64,000 nt of DNA from Conus ventricosus. Taxonomy: Eukaryota > Mollusca > Gastropoda > Neogastropoda > Conidae. Where the stretch lies: positions 40,782,367 through 40,846,366 of the forward strand of contig CM031626.1 in the NCBI GenBank assembly GCA_018398815.1, read 5' to 3'. Numbering within the stretch: position 1 is the first letter of the stretch; every line of letters starts with the position of its first letter. Below the pieces are notes generated by a model that worked only from the letters and a program-made list of their open reading frames with translations, did no database searches and had not been told where the DNA came from. This document shows positions 1 to 10,908 of the stretch, in pieces. Both the position numbers and the translations under genes were made by a program.

Positions 1-844
1 GTCCAGTTCAGCACTTCTCACAGAGTCCAGTTGAGTACTTCTCACAGAGTCCAGTTGAGTACTTCTCACAGAGTCAGTTGAGCACTTCTCACAGTCCAGT
101 TAAGTACTTCTCACAGTCCAGTTCAGTACTTCTCACAGTCCAGTTCAGCACTTCTCACAGTCCAGTTCAGCACTTCTCACAGAGTCCAGTTGAGTGCTTC
201 TCACAGTCCAGTTGAGCACTTCTCACAGAGTCCAGTTGAGTGCTTCTCACAGTCCAGTTCAGCATTTCTCACAGAGTCCGTTGAGTACTTCTCGATCTCA
301 CAGAGTCCAGTTGAGTATTTCTCACAGTCCAGTTGAGTGCTTCTCACAGTCCAGTTGAGTGCTTCTCACAGAGTCCAGTTGAGCACTTCTCACAGTCCAG
401 TTGAGTGCTTCTCACAGTCCAGTTGAGCAGTCCAGGTGAGTACTTCTCACAGTCCAGTTGAGCAGTCCAGTTGAGCACTTCTCACAGTCCAGTTGAGCAG
501 TCAGTTGAGTACTTCTCACAGTCCAGTTGAGTACTTCTCACAGTCCAGTTGAGCACTTCTCACAGTCCAGTTGAGCAGTCCAGTTGAGTGCTTCTCACAG
601 TCCAGTTGAGTACTTCTCACAGTCCAGTTGAGTACTTCTCACAGTCCAGTTAAGTACTTCTCACAGAGTCCAGTTGAGTACTTTCACTGAGTCCAGTTAA
701 GTACTTCTCACAGTCCAGTTGAGTTACTTCTCACAGTCCAGTTAAGTACTTCTCACAGTCCAGTTGAGTACTTCTCACAGTCCAGTTAAGTACTTCTCAC
801 AGTCCAGTTGAGTACTTCTCACAGTCCAGTTAAGTACTTCTCAC
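1..844. repeat. Minisatellite, ~22-bp unit, truncated by window edge
   Basis: A tandem array built on a unit close to AGTCCAGTTGAGTACTTCTC plus AC. Units vary by T/A and G/A changes (GAGTACTT, GAGCACTT, GAGTGCTT, AAGTACTT) and by short forms that lack the ACTTCTCAC half. It begins before the window and stops sharply at 844. Neither strand gives a convincing protein. Confidence 0.95.
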
Positions 845-1139
845 CTTTGCATGCACAGACAGGTCATGCTTCCACATATATTCAAATCCTATGTGCAAGA
901 TAAGATAATGTTGCTTATAGCCCAGCTGATCGCAAAGGGCCACATCAGGGCTGTCTATATGCCAAACTCTGTACCATCTTCTAAGAAGTTATGGTTATAC
1001 TATATAGCCTGGTAGATAGTCTCCACAGGGTAGATTGCCATTCACCAAAGTTAATGACAAAGTTTTCCTGACGTTGCATCCAAGGTATTGCTTTGACCTG
1101 TGTTGGTTGCTCTATCTGTCAGCAGGATGGGGTAAAAAA

Positions 1140-1932
1140 AAAGCAGTGTCACGGTTTCCCTGGCTACTCATGGGTTCGTTTCCCCATCAGAGCCATTTAT
1201 TTGTGGATTTGTCTGCCCTGACGGGCCTGTACTCGCGAGTTGAATTTGCTGTAGGCTCAGTTGAGAAGACTGGGACCACACAGTAGAGTTTCTGCACTAA
1301 ATGGATGCGCCTCTGAGACTATTGCTCAAATTTTCTGATCGACTCTGCAAGTGTCTGTATCTCTCAGGCTGGTTGATGCTGGGAAATATCATGAAAGTAA
1401 GCACAGAGTACAGCCCTGTCATGGTGTCTCAGACCTGAATGGAAATCCGTCGCATCATCTTCTCATCATCCTCATCATGCTCATTGCTCTGCATTGAAGA
1501 AAATGTCTCAGATCATGAGGCCCTTCATGCCTGTTGTCATGGTGACCTTGGTTTCAGTTTCCTTTCCACACCTTTGCTGTGGTGAAGTTCTCTTGGAGTC
1601 ACTGCTGTCAGCAAGTTCATGAGACTGTTGTCGGACAGATGTAGAGGGAGAGCTTGCTCAGCCGGCTCTGCAGCTCAGCACTTTTTGTGGCCGGCAGGAA
1701 ACTTAGCAGGTGGTAACCAGGTGTGTCAGAACAGGCACCCCTGAGCAGTACCAGAGTGACTCGGCAGCAGTGCAGTGTTTTCCTCTGGTGGGTCGCCTCA
1801 TGCCTGCTTGAAGTTGACGGCTCTTAGTGGATTGCTGGGGGCCTGGGGCGGCCCCAGCCAGGCTGTGGCTGTGGACAGAGAGCGGCGTGGATAGTGCAGA
1901 AGATGGGACAGGGGAAAGGGGGAAAAAAAAAA
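1140..1932 (+). mobile_element. Composite tRNA-headed SINE, copy 1 (diverged)
   Basis: About 790 bp that align by eye, segment after segment, with the copy at 50264-51131. Shared landmarks are the 'GAAGACTGGGACCACACAGT' segment, 'ACAGCCCTGTCATG', 'GGCCCTTCATGCC', 'CGGCAGCAGTGCAGTGT' and 'GGCTGTGGCTGTGGAC', in the same order. The Pol III B box is decayed (GGTTCGTTTCC at 1173-1183) and the A box is not recognisable, so this copy is probably inactive. It ends in an A-rich tail at about 1921-1932. Confidence 0.75.
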
Positions 1933-2856
1933 GTGAAAATGACGGAACTGGTTTTAAGGAAATTTGGTGGAAAGGTGGAAAGTAGTCAGAGGACAAACGC
2001 ATGGAGTCTTGGTGGAGATGGGCTCCTGGGGCAGGGCCAGGGTGCAGTTAGCAAGATTATTACACATTGGCCACAGAATAGGAACACCAGGAAGTCACTG
2101 TGAACAATTGGTTACCTTTCCTGAAGGAATTTTTCCATAGCCTGTTTAAAACAAAAGGAGAAAAAGAAAGGAAAAAAAATTACACTCATCAGGGTTTAAA
2201 ATTGAAGTTTTTGGTTGTATGCCATTGAACTCCTCGATCAGAATGTTTCGAGCGCCAGATTCTTAACTTCAGTGCCAGAACTTCAGGTTGGAAGAAAACA
2301 GTGAAGATCATGTACACCAGCACCGCCTGAAGCAGAAAAGTGATTTGCAAAAAAATCTAGACATTGAAAATCAAGGGAAACACAGTACGGAACACTGACG
2401 CCGTTCCAGGGAGAAAGATCCAACAAGAGCATTGCACATGCGTGACAGTGCAAAACTTCCTATGACTGGGCAGCTTCGGTTAAAGCAAATGGAAGATGAT
2501 CGTTGTTTGCTGATCAGTGGTTTGCAAACAAGGTTTGTATGCTTGAGATCGTCAGAAAATTTTCTGCGTGCAACTGGGGCACCTCCGGCAAGATCTTCAT
2601 GTGCTGAACTCAGATTTAAGGGCACTGGGCACTTGGCACTTGGCACTTGGCGTGTGCCAGTTTTGAGCCCTGCTGATGAACTAGATTGCTCACAATGATG
2701 AAAAAATGATGATTGTAATGATATGACATAAAAGCATGCCAATAATGATAATAATCAAAATAATAACGATAGTAATGATATGATAATTAAAAAAAAATGA
2801 TAATCTGAAATAAAGCATGCCTACTGATCCCATTTCTGTTTCTTTCATCTCAAAAC
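1933..2856. other. Unique intergenic or intronic DNA, nothing recognised
   Basis: No exon, RNA gene or mobile-element signature that I can support. The stretch 2700-2810 is rich in ATAATGAT-type AT repeats and leads into the CA microsatellite. Confidence 0.5.
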
Positions 2857-2998
2857 AGACACACACACACACACACACACACACATGCACACACACACAC
2901 ACACACACATGCACACACACACACACATGCACACACACGCACACACACATGCACACACACACACACACATGCACACACATGCACACGCGCGCAAGCAC
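2857..2998. repeat. (CA)n microsatellite with ATGCAC interruptions
   Basis: About 140 bp of ACACAC broken at intervals by ATGCAC and ending in alternating GCGC. Predicted His/Thr- or Cys/Val-rich ORFs over it are artefacts of the dinucleotide. Confidence 0.95.
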
Positions 2999-3555
2999 AG
3001 ATAAAAGGTATGATTGGGGGCACGATTTCAGGAAAATGAAGGAATTTGCTGCGATCCTTATCTCATCTTTAGAACGTTTCAAAACCTTCCACTTATTGCC
3101 ACACTTCCCGGCCCCCATCCCTACCTCAACCCTTCTTCCCTCCCCATGAATTGAAGGCATCTTCTCCCGAAGCGAAATTTACATTTCCCTATCATTGCAT
3201 AAGAAACAAGGGGTGAAAAATTCTATGAGTATGCTATTTGTCAGGTGGTATAGATATGCACCACATTAACCTGTTTACTGCTGAAGCGATGTGCGCGCTG
3301 TGTGAATGGAATAAGGACCTGGTGTGTGTGTGTCTGTATGTGTGTGTTTTAGTAATGCACAGTTCTTTATGCTCATGGTAAGTCAGTAAATACTTCGAAT
3401 GTATTTATGAAACTATACAGAATTCTTGCTCTAGGTTTAAATCATGATGTAGGTATTAACAAAACCATCAGTTTGGCCACAGACAAAAATGTTTTGTGAT
3501 GTAGTACATACAGTTTGTTTTTTAAGGAGAAAAAAGAAATGTGCATACAAAAATT
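2999..3555. other. Unique spacer, nothing recognised
   Basis: Mixed-composition DNA with one short TG-rich patch near 3320-3350. No gene or element is supported. Confidence 0.5.
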
Positions 3556-5030
3556 TGACACAATACAAGCTGAACAGAGATGATGTGGATACAGGCACGT
3601 CAGCTGACACAATACAAGCTGAACAGAGATGATGTGGATACAGGCACGTCAGCTGACACAATGGAAGCTGAACAGAGATGATGTGGATACAGGCACGTCA
3701 GCTGACACAATGGAAGCTGAACAGAGATGATGTGGGTACAGGCACGTCAGCTGACACAATACAAGCTGAACAGAGATGATGTGGATACAGGCATGTCAGC
3801 TGACACAATACAAGCTGAACAGAGATGATGTGGGTACAGGCACGTCAGCTGACACAATACAAGCTGAACAGAGATGATGTGGATACAGGCAAGTCAGCTG
3901 ACACAATACAAGCTGAACAGAGATGATGTGGATACAGGCACGTCAGCTGACACAATGGAAGCTGAACAGAGATGATGTGGATACAGGCACGTCAGCTGAC
4001 ACAATGGAAGCTGAACAGAGATGATGTGGATACAGGCACGTCAGCTGACACAATGGAAGCTGAACAGAGATGATGTGGATACAGGCACGTCAGCTGACAC
4101 AATACAAGCTGAACAGAGATGATGTGGATACAGGCACGTCAGCTGACACAATGGAAGCTGAACAGAGATGATGTGGATACAGGCACGTCAGCTGACACAA
4201 TACAAGATGAACAGAGATGATGTGGATACAGGCACGTCAGCTGACACAATGGAAGCTGAACAGAGATGATGTGGATACAGGCACGTCAGCTGACACAATG
4301 GAAGCTGAACAGAGATGATGTGGGTACAGGCACGTCAGCTGACACAATGGAAGCTGAACAGAGATGATGTGGATACAGGCACGTCAGCTGACACAATGGA
4401 AGCTGAACAGAGATGATGTGGATACAGGCACGTCAGCTGACACAATGGAAGCTGAACAGAGATGATGTGGATACAGGCACGTCAGCTGACACAATACAAG
4501 CTGAACAGAGATGATGTGGATACAGGCACGTCAGCTGACACAATGGAAGCTGAACAGAGATGATGTGGATACAGGCACGTCAGCTGACACAATGGAAGCT
4601 GAACAGAGATGATGTGGATACAGGCACGTCAGCTGACACAATGGAAGCTGAACAGAGATGATGTGGGTACAGGCACGTCAGCTGACACAATGGAAGCTGA
4701 ACAGAGATGATGTGGATACAGGCACGTCAGCTGACACAATGGAAGCTGAACAGAGATGATGTGGATACAGGCACGTCAGCTGACACAATACAAGATGAAC
4801 AGAGATGATGTGGATACAGGCACGTCAGCTGACACAATGGAAGCTGAACAGAGATGATGTGGATACAGGCACGTCAGCTGACACAATGGAAGCTGAACAG
4901 AGATTTTCTAGATACAGGCACGTCAGCTGACACAATACAAGATGAACAGAGATGATGTGGATACAGGCACGTCAGCTGACACAATGGAAGCTGAACAGAG
5001 ATTTTCTAGATACAGGCACGTCAGCTGCCT
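3556..5030. repeat. Satellite-like array, 49-bp unit, ~30 copies
   Basis: The unit is exactly 49 bp (GACACAATAC at 3557 recurs at 3606). It runs GACACAAT-(ACAA/GGAA)-GCTGAACAGAG-ATGATGTGG-ATACAGGCACGTCAGCT. Two main variants, ACAAGCTG and GGAAGCTG, are interspersed. ATACAGG/GTACAGG and AAGCTG/AAGATG mark sub-variants. Near the right edge two units share ATTTTCTAG in place of ATGATGTGG, so higher-order copying has occurred. 49 is not a multiple of 3, so no ORF runs through it. Confidence 0.97.
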
Positions 5031-5185
5031 ACAGTACTCTTCCTCACTGCCAGTAAATGAGATTAGTATGCCATGGTTGCCCTTCTCACCGCCATCTTGA
5101 AGTAGGAATTCATCAGACTTAGTTTACAGCAAGAAAATGCTTTCAGTCTTAAGTTTCCTGCAAGAAAATCACGACACACTGTGAA

Positions 5186-5488
5186 ATTTAGAAAGAGAGG
5201 GGGTTAGTTACTGCCAAGGACATAGACAAACAAAGTACAGGACAAGACGCAATGCATTTCGACCTCTTGGGTCTTCTTCAGGCAAAAACAAATAACATTT
5301 AGGACAGTGAAAACGAAGAACAAGAAACCACTTATCTTCTCTTCTCTTGTTTTTCTCGTTCTTCATTTTCACTGTCCTAAATGTTATTTATTTTTGCCAG
5401 AAGAAGACCCAAGAGGTCGAAATGCATTGTGTCTTGTCCTGTACTTTGTCTATGTCCTTGGCGGTAACTAACCCCCTCTCTTTCTAGA
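5186..5488. mobile_element. Long hairpin (foldback) element, arms ~140 bp
   Basis: The left arm (about 5186-5324) is the near-perfect reverse complement of the right arm (about 5346-5488), with a pyrimidine-rich loop of about 20 bp. Each arm carries a motif reading, 5' to 3', CTGAAGAAGACCC-AAGA-GGTCGAAATGC (minus strand 5281-5254) or the same with CAGAAG (plus strand 5398-5426). Such motifs are common near Penelope-like and other retroelement ends in invertebrates. That assignment is from memory. No protein-coding part is present. Confidence 0.8.
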
Positions 5489-6660
5489 TTTTGCTTCATT
5501 TTCCACCCTCAGTCACTCCGTTTTGAAACCACACTGTCTATATAAAAGCAAACGGATAACCATGTTACTGTGGATGCATAAATGCCGTTGCAGTAGTTGT
5601 ATTCCTTTAGTGGTCCAAAGAGAAAATCGATCATTATTGACTCTGATTGTTGCTTGGGATTAGGCACTGAGTCTGCCATGCTTACCTTGAGTCGGGCTCA
5701 GAGTCGGGCAGTGAAAGGGTTAAAGTTAGGAACAACAGCAAACCACTGGAAGGGTATTTCAAATGTACATAGATGTTCTTTTTTCTTTTGTAAAAAGAAT
5801 TGGTAACTGAGGTACACACCTGACGGCCACGCTTGGTTGGCAGCAGTTGAAGGGTTTACCAGCCCCAAAAATAGAATTGGAAGCCCAAGTGTTGGTATCA
5901 TCATTGGTTTTCAGGATTGGTATCAGATATTCTGCAAAAGTTGTCTTAGAGGCAAATGGTCTGTTTGCCGTATGTGTATTTCAGCAGAATCGGGGAACAT
6001 TTTTGTTTGTTTGTTTGTTTGTTTTTATAATAGATTTTAACTTGCTGATCGTTCCTGAATAGAGTAGTGATTGTTGAAAACTTTGCTGTCATCCACCCCC
6101 CACCGGTGGTGAGTCAGATTACTCATGTGGCATGTAACACAGTGAAGTATGTGCATTGTATGTATGGGACAGTCCGCACTTTGATGACTGCTAGAACGTT
6201 GTTTGACTTACACTGTCATGCCGTCTCCTGGCCACAGACAAAATGAACCTTTAAAAAAAATTTTTTTTTATACATTTGCACATTAGCGGTAAGCCTTGGT
6301 TATGATTAGCGGCTTTTGTCGTTCTCTTATAGAAATACATCGATAAAGTGTGTGTGTGTGTGACAGACCAGTTTACCCATACGATTTTGCCGTAATTTTT
6401 ACAGAAAAAAAAAATCGAAGTTACAGGAATTACGGAAAAACAAAATAGTACTTCGGGGCAGGCAGGAGGGGGGAGGGGGGGGGGGGGGGGGGGTTCTGTC
6501 AAAAGCAGTAAGAAGACATTTCCCAGCGCATCTTGCGTCTTTCACTCTGTGAAAGATGGCGACGAAGCTGTCTTAAGCGCAAACGGCCGGCTCTTCCAAA
6601 TCTTCCAAAGTTGCGAAAGTATGTGCAAATATAAAAATTGCAGTTTTTGCTTTGAAATGA
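5489..6660. other. Unique spacer with short simple repeats
   Basis: Contains a (TTTG)n patch at 6003-6025 and a long G run at about 6465-6494. No exon or element is supported. Confidence 0.45.
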
Positions 6661-6663
6661 CAG

Positions 6664-6775
6664 GTGTTTGTCCGCTATGTTACAGGCACATGAATTGGGG
6701 GTGTTTGTACGCTATGTTACAGGCACATGAATTGGGGGTGTTTGTCCGCTATGTTACAGGCACATGAATTTGGGG
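6664..6775. repeat. 37-bp tandem repeat, 3 copies
   Basis: The unit starts GTGTTTGTCCGCTATGTTAC at 6664, 6701 and 6738, an exact 37-bp spacing. It includes CAGGCACATGAATTGGGG. Confidence 0.95.
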
Positions 6776-6917
6776 GTCAACAGGTCTGGTGTGAAGTTTC
6801 TGGTCTGGTGTGAAGTTTCTTGGGGGAAGAGAATGGAGTCAGGGAAGACAGTCTGTAATTTTGTGTGTTGGAGAATGAAAATGGTGTCCTTTCTTATGGG
6901 ACATGACCGTTCCATGA

Positions 6918-7197
6918 GCTGGGAATGAAAGTTAGTTGCAAAGAGCTGGGAATGAAAGTTAGTTGGAATGAAAGTTAGTTGCAAAGAGCTGGGAATGAAA
7001 GTTAGTTGGAATGAAAGTTAGTTGCAAAGAGCTGGGAATGAAAGTTAGTTGGAATGAAAGTTAGTTGCAAAGAGCTGGGAATGAAAGTTAGTTGCAAAGA
7101 GCTGGGAATGAAAGTTAGTTGGAATGAAAGTTAGTTGCAAAGAGCTGGGAATGAAAGTTAGTTGCAAAGAGCTGGGAATGAAAGTTAGTTGCAAAGT
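6918..7197. repeat. Compound minisatellite of 16- and 25-bp units
   Basis: Copies of GGAATGAAAGTTAGTTG alternate irregularly with the spacer CAAAGAGCTG. This produces 16-bp and roughly 25-bp steps in mixed order. Confidence 0.95.
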
Positions 7198-7721
7198 GAG
7201 GCAACTGTAGGCGGAGATCTAAACACATTTTTTTTTAAAAGTGTAAGCACTCTATCGGCTAAACATGAACAAATGAATCAGGAGACAAAGCATGACACAT
7301 TTGGCCCTCAGGTCTTCTTCAGGCAGGGGAAACAACACTCAGGACAACGAACATGAAGAACGAGCAATCACTTACCTCACTGAGTGTTCGGGCAGTCAGG
7401 GGATGGGTGTTGTGTTGTTCATTAAAGCTGGCTGAGCCCTTTGTGGTGACTTTAATTCCTGTTGTACTCCCCAGTGTTTGTGTAGACTTAATCTGGAGAG
7501 TTTGAAAATGAGAGCTGCAGTTGTAAACATTGAGAGCTTAAGAGGTTGAGATGCAAAGTTTAAAATCGACAAAGTTCAAGGAATTATGGGAGTCATGTTG
7601 TTGCATTAGAATTGGGAAAGCTCAAAAGGTATACAAATTGGACCGAGTTGAAATTGGTCCTTCATGTTCTTCATTTATGTTTGTGGTATGTTTGATATTT
7701 TTGTGTGTATGACTGTGTGTT
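7198..7721. other. Unique DNA, one retroelement-type motif
   Basis: Probably the end of the intron that precedes the coding exon at 7944. The minus strand at 7323-7296 reads CCTGAAGAAGACC-TGA-GGGCCAAATG, related to the motif in the hairpin at 5186-5488 but without a second arm here. Confidence 0.45.
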
Positions 7722-7824
7722 TGTATGCGTGTGTGTGTGTGAGTGCGGGCGCATGTGCATGCATGCGCGCGAGCATGTGAGTGTGCGTGCAAGTGCATGT
7801 GTGTGCGTGTGTGTGTACACGCAT
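7722..7824. repeat. (TG)n-type microsatellite
   Basis: Interrupted TGTGTG with GCGCGAGCATG blocks, lying about 120 bp upstream of the acceptor at 7942-7943. Confidence 0.85.
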
Positions 7825-7943
7825 GTTGACATGAAGGCATGTGTGTCACTGGCAACTAGCCGCTGCGATGTGTGTATGGTATGAAGTAAGATGGCCACAG
7901 AAGGGAGGCTGACAAGCTGAGGGTCTGTCTTCAACTGTTGCAG

Positions 7944-8847
7944 TGGGAAGCACATCCAGTGGGCGCGCCCGGTCGGACCCCACCCACCACCACCACCACG
8001 GACAGCACAACGCTCACCCCCATTCCACCTCCCGCCCTCACCCTGTGGTGCCGGCCACCATGGACTGCGAGAGCCCCTCGGGCCACACCCGCCATGTCGC
8101 ACCCCCTCCCGCCCACCATGGCAGCCGCTCCCAGGGGGCGTGGGGAGAAGGAGGAGGTGGGAGCAACAGCGGGGGCTCGCTGCACATGGGGCACCAGTTC
8201 ACCACCCACCGCGGCCACCACCACCTGCACCAGGGGGGCCACTTGTCTGGGCCTTTGGCGGCCGTGCAGTCCTCCACCACCTCCCTGTCCTCCACCTCCT
8301 CCTCGTCATCGTCCGCCCTCCCCGTGCCCCAGAACTTGGCCACCCCAGGGCACACCTACCCCCCTCCGGCCGACGCCAGCCACCCCCACCCCCAGCGACC
8401 AGGCCAGAAGAGCGGCGGTGGGGGAGGAGGAGGGGGTGTGCGTTGTCGACAGCCTCCAGCGTGCCTGTGGATCTGGGCGGGCTGCACCACCACCACCATG
8501 GACACCCCAGCGGCATGGGCGGAGGAGGAGGAGGGGGGCCGCTGCAGGGGATCGAACCTCAGCTGGGTTCCCTGAGCATGCAGCTGGGCGGGTATGGGCC
8601 TGCGTCGTCGTCGTCGTCGTCGTTAGGGGGTGGGCAGTTTGCCCAGCAGGGCTGGCCCGTGGGGTCCGGCTACCCGTTCAGCCTGGGCCAGGCCAACCCC
8701 GTGCCGCCCCAGACTCTGATGGTGGCCCAGGATGCGGGGCCTTCCGCCGCGGGGTCGCACGGCCCCCACGCCTCTGCTGATGGGCGGGGGGAGGAGTCGC
8801 CCATGGTGGGCGTCTGCGTGCAGCAGAGCCCCGTGGCCAGCCACTGA
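7944..8847 (+). CDS. Terminal coding exon of a His/Gly/Ser/Pro-rich protein (transcription-factor-like C-terminus), with a frameshift
   Basis: The exon follows an acceptor with a modest pyrimidine tract (TGTCTTCAACTGTTGCAG, AG at 7942-7943) and ends at TGA 8845-8847. It is a sharp GC island in AT-rich surroundings, with G/C-ending codons. The first part (from GGA at 7946) reads His clusters, a Ser/Thr run and Pro-rich text. The second part reads a His5 cluster, Gly7, a (TCG)6-encoded Ser run near 8606-8623, and ends in VCVQQSPVASH. The two parts are in different frames (2 then 1), and the switch must fall in or after the G-rich tract near 8405-8450. An assembly indel in the G run, a real lesion or a length polymorphism would each explain it. 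No DNA-binding domain is present, so upstream exons must lie left of the window. The C-terminal style matches developmental regulators, but I cannot name the family. Exon call is fairly sure; identity is not. Confidence 0.7.
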
Positions 8848-10349
8848 GCCTGGGGAAGGGAGGGAGGGACGAAGGGAAAGGGCTGCTGGGGAGGGGGGGG
8901 GGGATCATTGCTGTCGTTGAGCTTGGGAGACAATCCATCTTTGACCGTGCGTATCTTTAGAAAACGTCAAGCAGCAGTGGCGATGGAGGCGGGGAGGGGG
9001 GAGGGGTGGGAGATGAAAACTAGTGCTTGCCTTGGCCTGGCTCCCCCTCCCTTCCCCCTGTTAGTGTGGGGAAAGGGGAGAGGGGGTAGGGGGTTACCAC
9101 TGCATGTTGGTTTCAGTGTTTTGGCCTTTTGGCAAGAAAACCAGACTGTCGTCACGCCGCAGGGCTTGTGGATGGGGGGCCTCCCCTCCTCCCATCGTCC
9201 CTTCTTCGCTGCAGATGCCTCATGCCTGTTTCTCGTCCGTGCACAGACAGAGCGCCAAAAAAAAAAAGAAGAAAAACAGCGGAGGGAGCTTTTGCCTGCT
9301 ATCTCCAGACTGAGTTAAAAAAAAAAAAAAATGGTACTGGTTTCGATCACTTGTTCCAAGTACTCAATATCGATTGCTCTCATCACTATCGAACATTCAC
9401 ATCATGAGCTTTGTTTGCAGTGTGTGGCGAGGAATAAGACGATACATAATTATTGGGGGGGGGTATTGGGACTGGAAGGTTGTTTTTCTTTTTTAATGTT
9501 GCGATCAATATATTGAGATGTTGTCATGGCAAGATTTTTATCTGAATGTTTGAACAGAGTGGAGAGTGCATTGATGACAGATATTTATGGACAGCACAAT
9601 GGTTGTGTAAATATCTTAGACTGGAAGTTAGTTTGTTTTTGTTTTTTTGTTTTTTTTTTCTCATCTCGGACATTTCAGAACCTAAGTTTACTTAAGGTGT
9701 GGCATGCCGGTTAGAGAGATTCAGCAGAGAACAGTAAAGATACAAACACATTTTGACCTTACCTGTATCTGTCTTCCAGTTGAGCAAGTACCAGAAGATT
9801 CCTTTGTATGGGAATCATTTGTTGATTCACAGGTTTTTATTTCTATTTTAAAAGAAACGACCCAGAGATAGAATATGTTGGGTTTTTTTTTTAACACATT
9901 CATAGGTTTTCTCTTTTAAAAAAAAGTCTTGGAACTGATTTGAATGATCCAGTCTCATCTTGTCTTTTGTGTGCACTTTTTTTTCCCTTCTTTTAAAACA
10001 AGAGTTTTAGAATAATTCAACCACACTACGGGTGAGATGTATTGTGTGTGGTCTGCCTGGGCACAAAATCCCCAATCAGTCCATTGTGGCTTCAGTATAA
10101 TCATTGTACGAAAACAAGAGGAAAATATCATCCTCTAAAGCCTCTGTCACAATTAGCAAGTCTCTGGGTTGAGTGCAAAAATTAGACTGATGTTGCTACA
10201 TAGATACCGATCTCATTTCAGTCTGACGCGTTCTGATTCTGTTACATCAGTGAGAAGGACCAAAGTACATGAAGAATCATGTTCGATACAGAATCTGAAA
10301 AAAAAAAGGATGAATTCTTGATCCCGTTTGAAAATGTGTTTGGAGAAGA
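8848..10349 (+). other. Probable 3' UTR or downstream DNA of the preceding exon
   Basis: Directly follows the stop codon. It changes from G-rich to T-rich with many T runs and no recognisable exon. Where the transcript ends is not clear. No strong AATAAA plus GT-rich pair is seen close by. The best-looking poly(A) site on this strand is far away at 26550. Confidence 0.35.
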
Positions 10350-10645
10350 CGACAAAAAAGCAGAAGAGCACACAAAACAAAGTGTGAAGTAACGACGATT
10401 TAATGCACGACACAAAACAGGACAAGAAATTTTCGGCAAAATACAGACATGCACAATACTCCCTTGTGAAGCCAAAGTGATTTACCACTTTGGCTTCACA
10501 AGGGGAGTATTGTGCATGTTTATGTCTGTATTTTTTTGTCGCTGAGGAAGGCATTTTGCCGAAAATTTCTTGTCCTGTTTTGTGTCGTGCATTAAATCGT
10601 CGTTACTTCACACTTTGTTTTGTGTGCTCTTCTGCTTTTTTGTCG
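10350..10645. mobile_element. Long hairpin (foldback) element, arms ~130-160 bp, 6-nt loop
   Basis: Left arm 10350-10479 is the reverse complement of right arm 10486-10645, with only about 6 nt between them. The right arm carries about 21 bp that the left arm lacks (TTTTGTCGCTGAGGAAGGCA). That extra segment completes a CTGAGGAAGGCA-TTT-TGCCGAAA motif at about 10541-10563. The motif is the same type as in the 5186-5488 hairpin, which suggests one class of element with different sequences. No coding capacity. Confidence 0.8.
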
Positions 10646-10908
10646 TGTTCCAGTAACGCCGCAGTTTGTTTCATTTGCTGTTTGGAGAAGAACAAACAAC
10701 AGGAAAACTTGTGCCCAAAGGATACGACCAGTTGAGGAGCACATGACCTTGACCTTTGGTCTGAGTGAACGATTATTGTTGCTGTGCCAGTGTCTCACCC
10801 TGAAAATTTTGGCATGTTCAACAGCCTGAATTGGCAAGCACTTTCTCTTGCACTCATTTACACACACCGTTGAGAGTCCAGAAAGCAAGCACAAGAGCAA
10901 GAGCTGAG
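10646..10908. other. Unique spacer
   Basis: Nothing recognised between the hairpin and the 24-bp minisatellite. Confidence 0.4.

Noticed and set aside
1..844. CRISPR-like appearance of regularly repeated short units
   Set aside because: Units are contiguous without unique spacers and the genome is eukaryotic, so it is a minisatellite.
8199..8516. Minus-strand ORFs over the GC-rich exon
   Set aside because: GC-rich DNA lacks stops in all frames. The plus-strand reading is favoured by the acceptor, the stop position and the recognisable VQQSPVASH-type ending.
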